A DNA stretch of 64,000 nucleotides from Bacillus sp. AFS037270 (GTDB lineage: Bacteria > Bacillota > Bacilli > Bacillales_B > DSM-18226), in contig NZ_NUNF01000034.1 in the NCBI RefSeq assembly GCF_002585305.1, forward strand, positions 23,129 to 87,128. Reading direction: 5' to 3'. Position 1 is the stretch's first letter; each line of letters opens with the position of its first letter. Shown piece after piece: positions 46,066-55,214 of the stretch. The translations under genes were made by a program, and so were the position numbers. The notes beneath the pieces were generated by a model. It was given only the letters and a program-made list of their open reading frames with translations, made no database searches and was not told the DNA's origin.

Positions 46066-46813
46066 GTTTTTCAACCAATTTTTTGGTAATGGCTAATAAT
46101 GTCCTCACATTTTCCGGATTTGTTTTTCCAGTTTCTTCATTAATAATAGAAGAATAAACGTGAGGAATAATTTTAGGCACTTTTGCTTCCAATGCGATTT
46201 CTAAAATAGTCTCAAAATTATCTAAATCAATGCCTCCAGTTGGCTCTAATGCAAACCCTTCTTCACCACAAGCTATAGCAACGGCACGGAACTCTTCTTC
46301 ATGCTTTAAGCCTTTCATTGGGAAGTATTTCAATGCATTTCCTCCCATATCTCGTACTAACGCAATCGCAGCTTTGATTGGAACAATAGCTGTTTCACTA
46401 GCTGCAGCACTTACAGGACCAGTAGAAATATTCACGTAACCTTCTTTTCCTGTTGGTGATACAAGGGAATTGATCCAGCTATCTTTCTCACCTAAATTGG
46501 CACGTGTTGCGCCTACCGCAGGAAACACCTGATTAATATGACTTCCTGGATAGTATTTAGCGATTTCTGCTACCACTGCAGCTTGTTTATTATCACCAGC
46601 ACCAAGACCAATAGAAACCGCTTCATCGATTGCTGTCCCATATTCCTTCATGGCTGTAACAGCAGCATCGACAGTAGGATAATCCTTCGAAAGTACCCCA
46701 ACTAATACATGTCCTTCAGCAGCTTCAAAAACTTCGACTGCATTTTCAATGCTGTTAGCTAGAACATTCAATGCAACACGATTTTGATAAAAACGTTTTT
46801 CTATGTTTGTCAT
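46058..46813 (-). CDS. dagF: KDGP aldolase of the DagF type
   Basis: The 251-residue protein resembles the DgaF/DagF 2-keto-3-deoxy-6-phosphogluconate aldolase: NVLANSIENAVEVFEAAEGH, LVGVLSKDYPTVDAAV, GYVNISTGPVS and MGGNALKYFPMKGL, with the Schiff-base Lys probably in ALKYF, followed by LEPTGGIDLDNFE. It splits KDPG to pyruvate and glyceraldehyde 3-phosphate. It overlaps the ammonia lyase by four bases (ATGA) and the kinase by eight. Confidence 0.88.
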   Translation of the reverse strand: MTNIEKRFYQNRVALNVLANSIENAVEVFEAAEGHVLVGVLSKDYPTVDAAVTAMKEYGTAIDEAVSIGLGAGDNKQAAVVAEIAKYYPGSHINQVFPAVGATRANLGEKDSWINSLVSPTGKEGYVNISTGPVSAAASETAIVPIKAAIALVRDMGGNALKYFPMKGLKHEEEFRAVAIACGEEGFALEPTGGIDLDNFETILEIALEAKVPKIIPHVYSSIINEETGKTNPENVRTLLAITKKLVEKHA

Positions 46814-47919
46814 ACTTCTCTTCCTCCTAAAATCGCTTTTAATGTAGCTTCAATCACGTAGATGTCATCGCCTTGCAATGGACGTGGATCAATATCGAAA
46901 AAGCCCTGGCGAATTCCGTAATCACGGGTATAAATCGCAATTTCACCATTCTTTAGTTTGTTGTTTACTTCCTTAGCTGTTATTTTCGTAACCTCAGGAT
47001 TAATCTGAATGCGAGCTCTAAAAATTGCGCGTCCAGCTTCATCTTGTACAATTGTTACTTTTACACCGTGAATCGATTCAAGAGATTTGAGAACTTGCAG
47101 ACTTGCTTTTTCCTTTTCACTATTGTCAGTTTTGATAAAATACTCATCTAATGCCTGCAATAGCCCAAAGGTTGTTTCTTTGCCGACCTTCATGCTTCTG
47201 CCGATACAGTGCAATTGAACCTTTATCCAATCGATATATTTTTCTTTCCCGGCTACAATACCAGAAGTAGGACCTTCAATCGCTTTCGAACCACTGTAAA
47301 TCGCTAAATCGGAAACTTGTACATATTTTTTCAAATCTTCTTCAGCAGCCGCATCCACGATCAATGGAACATGATGCGCTTGAGCCACTTCCCAGGCTTC
47401 TTCAACCGAAATCATATTTTTTTGAACAGCATGATGGGATTTGACGAAAAGGATAGCCGCTGTATTTTCAGATATGGCATCGGCAATATGTTCCGCTTTC
47501 CCCTCATTTGCATAACCAACCTCCACGAGTTTTCCGCCACCAAGGAAAATCATCGTTTCGACTGGGGCTCCGTATTGTACGTTATGGCCCTTCAGCATAA
47601 TAATTTCATTCTTTCGAATCGGTTCTTGGTGAAGTCTTTCGCTTTTTCGTTGGTTTCCTTCAGTAACAATCGCCGCTACAGAAAGGGCAATTCCACTTGA
47701 TGCCGAGTTGACAACCACTGCAGCTTCAGATTGAAGTAATCCAGCAATATGCTGTCCTGCTTTATCGACTAAATCAGAGATTTCAACATAATTTTGTCCG
47801 CCAATTTTCATGGCTTCCATAACAGTGTCCGTTGGAGCGGAAACACCTAGTATACTCATCCTGCCACTTGCATTGATGACCCTCTTCAAACCATATTTAG
47901 CATTCAATGTATTCTCCAT
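46810..47919 (-). CDS. dgaE: SelA-fold PLP ammonia lyase, DgaE type (glucosaminate dehydratase)
   Basis: The 369-residue PLP enzyme is of the SelA/DgaE type: INASGRMSILGVSAPTDTVM, EAAVVVNSASSGIALSVAAI, VPLIVDAAAEEDLKKYVQVS and the PLP Lys in LAIYSGSKAIEGPTSGIVAG. DgaE removes ammonia from D-glucosaminate 6-phosphate to give KDPG. Here a separate sugar kinase exists, so the enzyme may use the unphosphorylated amino acid-sugar and give KDG. It overlaps the deacetylase by 23 bases. Confidence 0.87.
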   Translation of the reverse strand: MENTLNAKYGLKRVINASGRMSILGVSAPTDTVMEAMKIGGQNYVEISDLVDKAGQHIAGLLQSEAAVVVNSASSGIALSVAAIVTEGNQRKSERLHQEPIRKNEIIMLKGHNVQYGAPVETMIFLGGGKLVEVGYANEGKAEHIADAISENTAAILFVKSHHAVQKNMISVEEAWEVAQAHHVPLIVDAAAEEDLKKYVQVSDLAIYSGSKAIEGPTSGIVAGKEKYIDWIKVQLHCIGRSMKVGKETTFGLLQALDEYFIKTDNSEKEKASLQVLKSLESIHGVKVTIVQDEAGRAIFRARIQINPEVTKITAKEVNNKLKNGEIAIYTRDYGIRQGFFDIDPRPLQGDDIYVIEATLKAILGGREV

Positions 47920-49000
47920 TAATTACCACTCCTTTTACAACAATCTTTTGATCTGCTTTTCGCTCTTCACCTTCCGAATCGAGTAACGAAGTCGCTTCTT
48001 CCTCAACAGTGAATATTGTGAGGTTTGCTGTATCACCTGTTGCAATCCTCCCCAAAGCTGGTTTTCTCAACCATTTTGCTGCATTAACTGTAACTGCATC
48101 AATGACCTCTTCTAGGGAATAACCCAAATACAGAAATTTTGATAAGACATTGGCCATACTATAAACAGGACCGTTTAAACGATTTTTACGATAGATATCA
48201 GTACTAATCGTATCAAAGTGAATACCATACTTTTTCGCTTGTATTGCCGTTTGGAAAGAAAAGCTTGCATTCCCGTGGCCAACATCTAAATGAACTCCCC
48301 GTTTGATTGCATTCAGGAATTTAGGAAGAGGTTTTCCATTCTCATTAAATAAATTATTGGCTTTCCCATTTAAGTAATGAGTTATGATGTCCTTATTCTC
48401 AAGTAAATCAAGGACATCATTAATATCCGGCGGCCCCGAACCAATATGAACCATTAGAGGCAAATCGGTGTCCTTAGAAAATTTGCGAGCTATTTTTAAC
48501 GGTTCCACTCCATTTAAACCGACCACGCTTTTACTGATCCTTGCTTTCAGTCCAACGATAAAATCTTTGTGTTCCGCAATGGCCCTTTTAAGTGCATCTT
48601 CATCAAGCCAAGAAAGATTGGATAACTCATCAATTCGCCTAAGGCCAATTCGTGAGATATTTAAAAAAGCGAAGACATTCGTTTTTGACTTTTTACAGCT
48701 GCTAACCAAGTCAGGCAAACGATCGGCACCCGTACTGCCAGCATCAATAATCGTAGTTACCCCGGTCTTATAGCCAATCTCATCCACATCATCTCCATAT
48801 GGATCAAATTCTGGAAAGGCATGGACATGCATATCAATCCAGCCACTGGAAACAAACACCTTGTGTTTAAAGTCGACTATTTTTTCACCAAATCCAGTTC
48901 CAGCCGAAACAATGTCTACAATTTTTCTATTTTCTACTATGATATCTACAGAATTTCCATTCACCATTTTTACATTCTGTAGTACGAAACGATCTTTCAT
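47897..49000 (-). CDS. Amidohydrolase/deacetylase metallohydrolase of the glucosaminate operon
   Basis: The 367-residue TIM-barrel amidohydrolase has the first metal motif WIDMHVHAFPEFDPYGDD, LMVHIGSGPPD with a metal His, HYLNGKAN, and the late Asp region HFDTISTDIYRKN. Members near DgaE genes are labelled deacetylase/dihydroorotase-like. It would free the amino group of an N-acyl amino sugar acid before the ammonia lyase. The start at 49000 is preferred over 49009 because the latter sits against the ribosome binding site. Confidence 0.82.
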   Translation of the reverse strand: MKDRFVLQNVKMVNGNSVDIIVENRKIVDIVSAGTGFGEKIVDFKHKVFVSSGWIDMHVHAFPEFDPYGDDVDEIGYKTGVTTIIDAGSTGADRLPDLVSSCKKSKTNVFAFLNISRIGLRRIDELSNLSWLDEDALKRAIAEHKDFIVGLKARISKSVVGLNGVEPLKIARKFSKDTDLPLMVHIGSGPPDINDVLDLLENKDIITHYLNGKANNLFNENGKPLPKFLNAIKRGVHLDVGHGNASFSFQTAIQAKKYGIHFDTISTDIYRKNRLNGPVYSMANVLSKFLYLGYSLEEVIDAVTVNAAKWLRKPALGRIATGDTANLTIFTVEEEATSLLDSEGEERKADQKIVVKGVVINGEYIEC

Positions 49001-49113
49001 TTCCCTCATCCTTTTCGGTAGACCTTATAAAATGGGTACTAGTATGCGTTTACATCTTCTTCTTTGGTTCTTCCTACAAGAGTAAGGTTACCACTTAATT
49101 TTGGTTCAGTCAA

Positions 49114-49125
49114 TATAACGTTATA
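49114..49125. promoter_or_regulatory. Palindrome TATAACGTTATA, candidate GntR operator
   Basis: A perfect 12-bp palindrome about 115 bases before the first gene of the sugar-acid operon. GntR-family operators are short palindromes of this type. Confidence 0.45.
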
Positions 49126-49170
49126 ATGTTTGAATGTTTTAATATCCTTCTATAGAACCTTTAAATTTAT

Positions 49171-49230
49171 AAAAAAGCTGGCTCTATAAGGTTCGGACGG
49201 ACCAAATTAGAGCCAGCTTTTTTATTTTTT
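49171..49230. terminator. Terminator between NCS1 permease and sugar-acid operon
   Basis: AAAAAGCTGGCTCTA pairs with TAGAGCCAGCTTTTT, with long A and T runs on either side. It separates the permease at 49286 from the operon downstream. Confidence 0.85.
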
Positions 49231-49285
49231 CAACAATGGTACTAGCAAGATTCCTATAATTTTCTTTTCACAGTTCTAAAATAAC

Positions 49286-50686
49286 TTACGATGCAATATA
49301 ATCATCTTCCGATATATCGTCAGCTTTACACATGCTATAATATTTTCCTTTTGTTAACACAGCGAAAACTACAGTGAGGATAGAAGCTAGAATCGCCGCG
49401 AAAAAGGCTGCCGTACTTTGTAAGAACATCCCCATATAACCTAATGCAGCCACCGTACCTAAAACACTTGCCGTAACTAACGGAATGACTCCAACAGGAT
49501 TCCATTTATACAAATTCTCCTGTCTGGCCTCATAATAACCAGGACCAATCTTCAATATCTTTTTCACTACTAAAGAATCAGTAACCAAAATAGCTGCCCA
49601 AGTCAAAAGAAAAACCCCTTGGAATGTCATGGCAGTATCTAAATGATCCAGTATGCCGCCCAACATCATGGCCATGGATATTACCCCTGCCACAACAATC
49701 CAAAAACGTCTGCCTGGTTTAAATTTAAAAACATTCTCAAAAAAGTTAGAGAGTGAAAGTGAAGCACTATAGATATTGGTAATATTAATTCTGATTTGAG
49801 TTAATAAAGTAAATAGAACTCCACCTAAACCAAGGAGTGATACAATGTAAACACCTGGATTGGACTCTCCTAAACGAACACCAAACCATATTCCAAGGCC
49901 GCCCATCACTCCAAAACAGAAAATTTGTGGTACAAATCCAATCATGAATGATCCTATTTTAATATCCTTTGGTTTAAGGAACCGTGCATAATCTGATCCA
50001 AGAAGAGCTGTTAGCCCCATTATACCGTGCTGCATACCGATGCAGAGAAGCAAAGCTGTTCCTCCTGTTTGAACACCATCTGGCAAATATGTCCAAAAGT
50101 TCTCGTCGTAAACCGAGGTTTTATTGAATGCTACTATGATGGTTGTTATTAAAAATACTCCGAATATAGGCAGTGACCATTTTTGTAATTTATCCAACTG
50201 TTTGATACCAAACCAATTTAAAGGTATAACGACTGAACCAAAGATAATGATTAAAAGCCATACTGGGATGTGTGGAAAAAATGCATGTATGGCAGCAACT
50301 AATATCATGCCTTCAAATGCACAATACATGATAAAGTTGGATGCGTAAATGAAAGAGGTTAATGAGGCACCTATATATCCAAATCCTCCTCTGGATAATA
50401 AATTCACATTCATACCAGATTTAGCTGATAAATAAGCAATGATTGTTCCGAGTATTCCAGCCACAACGATGGCGTAAATGGCTGATATGATTGCGTTAAC
50501 CGCCCCAAATTGAAGCGCCATTACACTTCCCATTTGAAAGTAAAAAATGGCTGTTGCGATTCCAAAAGTAATGTTTGTAATACTAAACCAGCCCATATTC
50601 CTTTTTTGTATTGGTACCTTATCGTACGAATAATCATCTTTTATCTCTTTTTTTTCTTTGAAATCTGTAGTTTGGACATTCCCCAT
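49286..50686 (-). CDS. NCS1-family nucleobase/cation symporter (cytosine permease-like)
   Basis: The 466-residue carrier of about 12 helices has the NCS1 features NMGWFSITNITFGIATAIFY, SGMNVNLLSRGGFGYIGASL, PLNWFGIKQLDKLQKWSLPI and DHLDTAMTFQGVFLLTWAAI. CodB-type members import cytosine, purines, allantoin or hydantoins. AAGGAAGGA precedes the start. It stands alone with its own terminator and upstream region. No nucleobase-degrading gene is adjacent, so its role is open; a nitrogen-source scavenging role would suit the urease and amidase nearby. Confidence 0.87.
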   Translation of the reverse strand: MGNVQTTDFKEKKEIKDDYSYDKVPIQKRNMGWFSITNITFGIATAIFYFQMGSVMALQFGAVNAIISAIYAIVVAGILGTIIAYLSAKSGMNVNLLSRGGFGYIGASLTSFIYASNFIMYCAFEGMILVAAIHAFFPHIPVWLLIIIFGSVVIPLNWFGIKQLDKLQKWSLPIFGVFLITTIIVAFNKTSVYDENFWTYLPDGVQTGGTALLLCIGMQHGIMGLTALLGSDYARFLKPKDIKIGSFMIGFVPQIFCFGVMGGLGIWFGVRLGESNPGVYIVSLLGLGGVLFTLLTQIRINITNIYSASLSLSNFFENVFKFKPGRRFWIVVAGVISMAMMLGGILDHLDTAMTFQGVFLLTWAAILVTDSLVVKKILKIGPGYYEARQENLYKWNPVGVIPLVTASVLGTVAALGYMGMFLQSTAAFFAAILASILTVVFAVLTKGKYYSMCKADDISEDDYIAS

Positions 50687-50966
50687 TTTAACATTCCTTC
50701 CTTTGTGTATGTTTTCACATATTATGAATGCAGGACACTTAAGTCAGAAAAATACTATGACTATATGAATTGGAACCAACTGGCCCGTGCTAAAGCCGAA
50801 CCTAAAAATAGGATTTTTTTATGATTCATAATTACTGCGGAGGAATCATCAGATCTAGGTAATGGTTTTTCAGAAGGATTAAACCGCCGATTAGGCAGCT
50901 AGATGTAAAGTGGAGGTTTTTAATATAAAAAACAGAACAGCCATGGTTTATTAGGAGATAAATTAA

Positions 50967-51119
50967 ACTTTCCTTTTATACAATAAAAAAAATGAGTACG
51001 AATTGGAGCATTTAGTGCCCGCCGAACCCATTCCCAATTCAACATTTAGTGTTTTCCAAGGCATTCAATGTGGTTTTTGCGAAGAGCTTAAATATTCTCC
51101 TAATTCAAAAAAGCGCTAG
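50967..51119 (+). pseudogene. Small CxxC protein remnant
   Basis: The open frame contains CGFC, a single metal- or redox-type motif, and a basic end. An AGGAGA site lies near 50953 but no ATG, GTG or TTG follows at a suitable distance, so it is probably a start-less relic. Confidence 0.3.
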
Positions 51120-51385
51120 CAGAATAAGAAAAATAAATAGCTTTTTAAAACCACCTTGTTAATATGTTAATAGTTTAACACAATCAGTTTACATAATCAA
51201 GATTTCCAGGAACTTAAATGCGTTCCAGGCTTTCATAAGATCTCTAATCATATTCCATATTCAATACAGCTTTGTTAATCCGTTACAAGAAGTATTAAAA
51301 GGCAACGCCCAATTGTGTCAGGTATATATTCTGACATGATTACCTGCTGCAAGAATCATGACCCACTTCTGAAGAAGGAAATAAA

Positions 51386-51413
51386 CAAAGAGCGGCTTCT
51401 CAGCCCCTCTTTT
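51386..51413 (+). terminator. Possible terminator
   Basis: AAGAG-GGCT pairs with AGCC-CTCTT around a 4-base loop and is followed by a short T-run. It has no intact gene in front of it. Confidence 0.45.
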
Positions 51414-51743
51414 AAGTCAATATTTAATTTTTGTCTTACTAATCATGGTTGTTTATAGTATATCTCTACATTAAAGAATACTTTGTAAATGGGAATGTCT
51501 GTTACAGATTTACGGAATGTGAAAGATACTTTGCCTTAAGTAATGTTTTTTTACTATCCATTATAATAGTACTTTCCCCATTATCCTCTTCTACTTGGTC
51601 AATCATACTTAGGATAATTCGATTGTCTTGATAATCTAATTCTTAATTCTAGGGTGTCGGCATTAATAAATTGACTTAGTTTAAGTAAATTCTTTAACAG
51701 TTGAATACTGCTGAAGGCTTGAACGAGTTGATGGGTATTTTAG

Positions 51744-52040
51744 TTAAGAAAGATTCGTTACAGGCGTATAAAAAGTGCGTTCCCGTTTTTCGAGTAAGGG
51801 GACGATTGTATCTAAAACAATCTTCTTAAAGTAAGGCGTTTCTGAGTGGCTTGCAAGTGCTTGTTTGTCTTGATACTGCTCAAACAGTAAAAAAGCGTCT
51901 GGGTCGTCTTTCGAGCGGTTCACTAGGTAGTGAATACATCCTTTCTCCTCCTTGACTAACAAGATCATTTCTCTCAATGCTTGTTCTACCGTATCTCCCA
52001 TACCAGCCTTACAATGATATTTTGCTGTGAGAACTATCAT
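51744..52040 (-). CDS. ABM-family (antibiotic biosynthesis monooxygenase-like) protein
   Basis: The 98-residue protein has the dimeric alpha+beta barrel pattern of ABM proteins: MIVLTAKYHCKAGMGDTVEQ, EKGCIHYLVNRS, FLLFEQYQDKQALASHSETP and YFKKIVLDTIVPLL. Members are small cofactor-free monooxygenases or haem-degrading or stress proteins. AAGGAGA precedes the ATG. It lies 288 bases after the dehydrogenase gene and could be a late member of that operon or an independent gene. Confidence 0.8.
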   Translation of the reverse strand: MIVLTAKYHCKAGMGDTVEQALREMILLVKEEKGCIHYLVNRSKDDPDAFLLFEQYQDKQALASHSETPYFKKIVLDTIVPLLEKRERTFYTPVTNLS

Positions 52041-52328
52041 GTCATGTAATCTCCTTTAATGAAATTAAAATGCAGTATACTTGATAAGTATAAGTGTAAT
52101 GACTCGAATTCCAGCAGCCCTTAAAAACTCATATCTTATAGGAGTTAATAAATAAAGTGACTGGGTCAAAAAGACTATTAGCAGTTGTCATAAAACTGAG
52201 TTACATAAATTAATAAGGCCGAACAATATGACATGCCCGGCCAGGGAATAGACGGCTTTCTCAAAGACAATTGCCCTTATTTTCATATAAGCGTATGGTT
52301 GTTTGAACCTAAATCTCTCGCTACACTT

Positions 52329-53408
52329 TTATTTTTTCAAGAATATGTTAAGTTTGCCTGCTACCGCTTGCCCTACTTCCTGAGTAGATGACTGACCTCC
52401 CATGTCAGGAGTCAGTACTTCGCCTTCTAACATAACCTTTTCAATGGAGTTTAATACTTCTTTTCCCCAATCATCATGGCCAAAGAAATCAAGAATTTGA
52501 CTAGCTGACCAGATGGTGGCTAATGGGTTTGCAATGCCTTTTCCTGCGATGTCAGGTGCTGATCCGTGGATTGGTTCGAACATAGATGGGAACTCACGTG
52601 TTGGGTTAATATTTGCACCTGCAGCAAGTCCCAATCCTCCGGCGATAGCAGCTCCTAAATCGGTAATGATATCCCCAAACAGGTTGCTTGTTACGACAAT
52701 TTCAAAGCGCCAAGGCTGTTTTACAAAAAACATTGCCGCTGCATCAACCAAATAGGAATCGGTCTTTACATCCGGGTATTCTCTCCCAACCTCCTCAAAG
52801 ACCTGATCCCAAAAAACCATCGAGTAATTCAAAGCATTACCTTTACTTATGCTTGTAAGCGATTTTCCTTGTTTTCTTGCTTCTTCATATGCATAGCGAA
52901 TAATTCTTTCTACACCATTTCTGGAAAACACGCCTGTTTGAAGTACCACTTCATGAGGTTGTCCCTTGAAAAGCCAATCTCCAGCACCTGCGTACTCCCC
53001 TTCACTGTTTTCCCTAATCACCAACATGTCAATTTGATCGCGGCTAATATCTTTTAGAGGACAAGGTGCACCTTCAAGCAGCTTAATTGGGCGAAGATTT
53101 ACATACTGGTCAAAGCCTTTGCGAATCTTGAGAAGCAGATCCCAAAGGGAAATGTGGTCTGGCACCCCTGGAAAACCAACTGCACCCAGATAAATAGCAT
53201 CAAAGGCCTTTAGCTGTTCAAGGCCATCGTCGTCCATCATTTTTCCATGACTTAAATAATATTCACAGCCCCAAGGAAAATGAGTAAACTCAAATTCAAA
53301 GCTGCCATCGAGTTCAGCCACTCTATTTAAAACTTTAATTCCTTCCGTTAATACCTCTGGCCCGATTCCGTCTCCCGCTATAACAGCGATCTTATAAGTC
53401 TTCTTCAT
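52329..53408 (-). CDS. Tartrate/D-malate dehydrogenase-type decarboxylating enzyme (LeuB family)
   Basis: The 359-residue NAD-dependent beta-decarboxylating dehydrogenase starts at 53408 after GAGGAGA, giving MKKTYKIAVIAGDGIGPEVL. Family marks are LLKIRKGFDQYVNLRPIKLL, VIRENSEGEYAG, VDAAAMFFVKQPWRFEIVVT and NLFGDIITDLGAAIAGGLGL. The NLRPIKLL and WLFKG types fit D-malate or tartrate dehydrogenases more than 3-isopropylmalate dehydrogenase. It would turn D-malate into pyruvate, which fits the LeuCD-like hydratase upstream in the operon. Confidence 0.87.
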   Translation of the reverse strand: MKKTYKIAVIAGDGIGPEVLTEGIKVLNRVAELDGSFEFEFTHFPWGCEYYLSHGKMMDDDGLEQLKAFDAIYLGAVGFPGVPDHISLWDLLLKIRKGFDQYVNLRPIKLLEGAPCPLKDISRDQIDMLVIRENSEGEYAGAGDWLFKGQPHEVVLQTGVFSRNGVERIIRYAYEEARKQGKSLTSISKGNALNYSMVFWDQVFEEVGREYPDVKTDSYLVDAAAMFFVKQPWRFEIVVTSNLFGDIITDLGAAIAGGLGLAAGANINPTREFPSMFEPIHGSAPDIAGKGIANPLATIWSASQILDFFGHDDWGKEVLNSIEKVMLEGEVLTPDMGGQSSTQEVGQAVAGKLNIFLKK

Positions 53409-53446
53409 AAATACTCTCCTCACCAGTTTTGTTGCCTCTTAGACGA

Positions 53447-53474
53447 AAGGGATGGCTTTTGTCTGCCATCCCTT
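53447..53474. repeat. Intercistronic 10-bp hairpin
   Basis: AAGGGATGGC and GCCATCCCTT flank an 8-base loop between the isomerase and dehydrogenase genes. There is no T-run, so it probably tunes mRNA stability or downstream level. Confidence 0.55.
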
Positions 53475-53505
53475 CTATTGAATAAATAATTCAAATTCCG
53501 GGAAC

Positions 53506-54261
53506 TTAGAATTTACCTGAAAGTAGGTGTCCAGCATTTGGAACTTCCGCTTTAAGATTTAACCCTTTTAAGATTTTATAAACAGTTGAAGTTGCCGCTG
53601 AAAGAACAGGCAAGCCCAATTTGTCCTGTACCTTTTGAACTGCAGGTAATGACGGCATCTGAACGCACGCAGAAAGAACAACGGCGTCAGCTCCTTCAAT
53701 TTTCAGTCTCTCGGCATGTTCTAGAAGATTCATCGGATTGAGTCTTCCTACTTCAAGGTTATCTGCAACTTCAAGGCTAATGCTGTCAATTACTTCAATC
53801 CCGGCTGTATTCAAATACTCAATTACCATATTAGTTAAAGGCTTCATATAAGGGGTGATTATGGATACTTTTTTAGCACCAATGGTTTTAATACCATCAA
53901 TTAGCGCGCCAGCACTGCTGACAATCGGGGTGGCAGCCCCATTGTCTGCCGTTGCTTGGCCAAGTCTCTTTTCAGAAACCTGATGATATCCAGGGCCCTG
54001 ACACATAATTGCAATGAGGCATGCATAGGCAAGAACATCACAGCGCGCATCAGAAAGTTCTACAGCACAGCGATCACTTTCTACATCCATCTGTTTTAAT
54101 TCCTCTGGATTTACATGCATCATTCTCATCCTGGAAGAATGGAAAGTAAAAGTTTCCTCAGGGAACAGTTGCACTCTAGAATTTAGCATCGCTGGTATTT
54201 CTGTTTCCATTGTTGTATTTGAACTTGGTACGATAAGTCCTACTCGGAAGTTTTTAGTCAT
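53506..54261 (-). CDS. Maleate cis-trans isomerase-like protein (Asp/Glu racemase superfamily)
   Basis: The start at 54261 follows AGGAGG and gives 251 residues. VGLIVPSSNTTMETEIP is the family N-terminal signature. The two catalytic Cys are Cys81 (AYACLIAIMCQGPGY) and Cys199 (VVLSACVQMPSLPAV), as in maleate isomerases. These convert maleate to fumarate; arylmalonate decarboxylases and other branches share the fold. The HMG-CoA lyase-like and hydratase genes upstream support a C4-C5 dicarboxylate pathway. Confidence 0.85.
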   Translation of the reverse strand: MTKNFRVGLIVPSSNTTMETEIPAMLNSRVQLFPEETFTFHSSRMRMMHVNPEELKQMDVESDRCAVELSDARCDVLAYACLIAIMCQGPGYHQVSEKRLGQATADNGAATPIVSSAGALIDGIKTIGAKKVSIITPYMKPLTNMVIEYLNTAGIEVIDSISLEVADNLEVGRLNPMNLLEHAERLKIEGADAVVLSACVQMPSLPAVQKVQDKLGLPVLSAATSTVYKILKGLNLKAEVPNAGHLLSGKF

Positions 54262-54287
54262 GGTAGTAATCCTCCTAAAATATGAAT

Positions 54288-55190
54288 CTATAATCTGCAT
54301 TCCTCGACTTTATTGAGATGGCCGGTTAAATTCCGATTTGTTAAAGGCTTGACCAATTCAACACATGCTAGAAGCTGATTTAAGTCAATTCCTGTTTCAA
54401 TTCCCATTTCATGCAACATAAAAACAATATCTTCTGTAGCGGCATTTCCTGCCGCACCTGGAGCGAAAGGACATCCGCCAAGACCACCAATTGAAGCGTC
54501 AAAACGTGTCACACCCGCCTCAAGAGCTGCAGTTACATTGGCTAGTGCCATTCCATATGTATCATGGAAGTGGGCAGTAAGTACTGCCTTTGGTTTTAAT
54601 GATATAGTTTTTTCCAATAAATGAAAAACTTGTAAAGGGTTTGCCCTGCCAATTGTATCACAAATAACAATTTCATCGACGCCGAGCTGTTCAGCTTTTT
54701 CTACTATATCTAAAACTATGCTAGAATCTACTTTACCTTCAAATGGACACCAGAAGGAAGTGGCAATATTATAACGGATAAAAATATCCTGATCTTTCGC
54801 TTTTTTAATTACAGTTTCAAAACTTTCAATGGATTTCTCTCTTGTCATTTTGACATTTTTTAAATTGAAGCTGTCACTTGCTCCAACAACAAGAGAGAGA
54901 GCTTTAATGCCGCTAGCAATGGCACGGTCATAACCCTTTTCATTTGGAATCAGTGCCATGTACTGAATAGAATCATCCATTTCGATTCCTTCGAGGACAT
55001 CTTTGGCATCCCTCATTTGTGGAACATATTTTGGATGTACAAAGGAAGTGGCTTCCATTCTTTTAATTCCGGTTTTATTTAAGGCGTTAATCAATTCGAT
55101 TTTTTTATCCGTAGATATAAAATTTGACTCGTTTTGAATTCCGTCCCTCGGTCCTACCTCGATAATGTCTACTTTTTCTGGAGTTTTCAT
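54288..55190 (-). CDS. HMG-CoA lyase-family enzyme (possible citramalyl-CoA lyase)
   Basis: The 300-residue lyase has EVGPRDGIQNESNFIST with the metal Asp, TAHFHDTYGMALANVTAALE with metal His residues, and the signature GGLGGCPFAPGAAGNAATED with the active Cys. HMG-CoA lyase splits HMG-CoA to acetyl-CoA and acetoacetate; relatives split citramalyl-CoA. The adjacent CoA transferase and LeuCD-like hydratase suggest that the substrate here is citramalyl-CoA or a similar C5 ester. Confidence 0.88.
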   Translation of the reverse strand: MKTPEKVDIIEVGPRDGIQNESNFISTDKKIELINALNKTGIKRMEATSFVHPKYVPQMRDAKDVLEGIEMDDSIQYMALIPNEKGYDRAIASGIKALSLVVGASDSFNLKNVKMTREKSIESFETVIKKAKDQDIFIRYNIATSFWCPFEGKVDSSIVLDIVEKAEQLGVDEIVICDTIGRANPLQVFHLLEKTISLKPKAVLTAHFHDTYGMALANVTAALEAGVTRFDASIGGLGGCPFAPGAAGNAATEDIVFMLHEMGIETGIDLNQLLACVELVKPLTNRNLTGHLNKVEECRL

Positions 55191-55214
55191 TGGGGGACCC
55201 TCCTTTTCTCTAGT

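Larger units (their letters stand above)
50687..51743. other. Intergenic region with a small broken frame
   Basis: No intact gene was found. A plus-strand frame at 50967-51119 reads EYELEHLVPAEPIPNSTFSV, FQGIQCGFCEELKYSPN and ends SKKR with no proper start codon. A hairpin (AAAGAG..GGCT / AGCC..CTCTTT) at 51386-51413 looks like a terminator. Confidence 0.4.
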
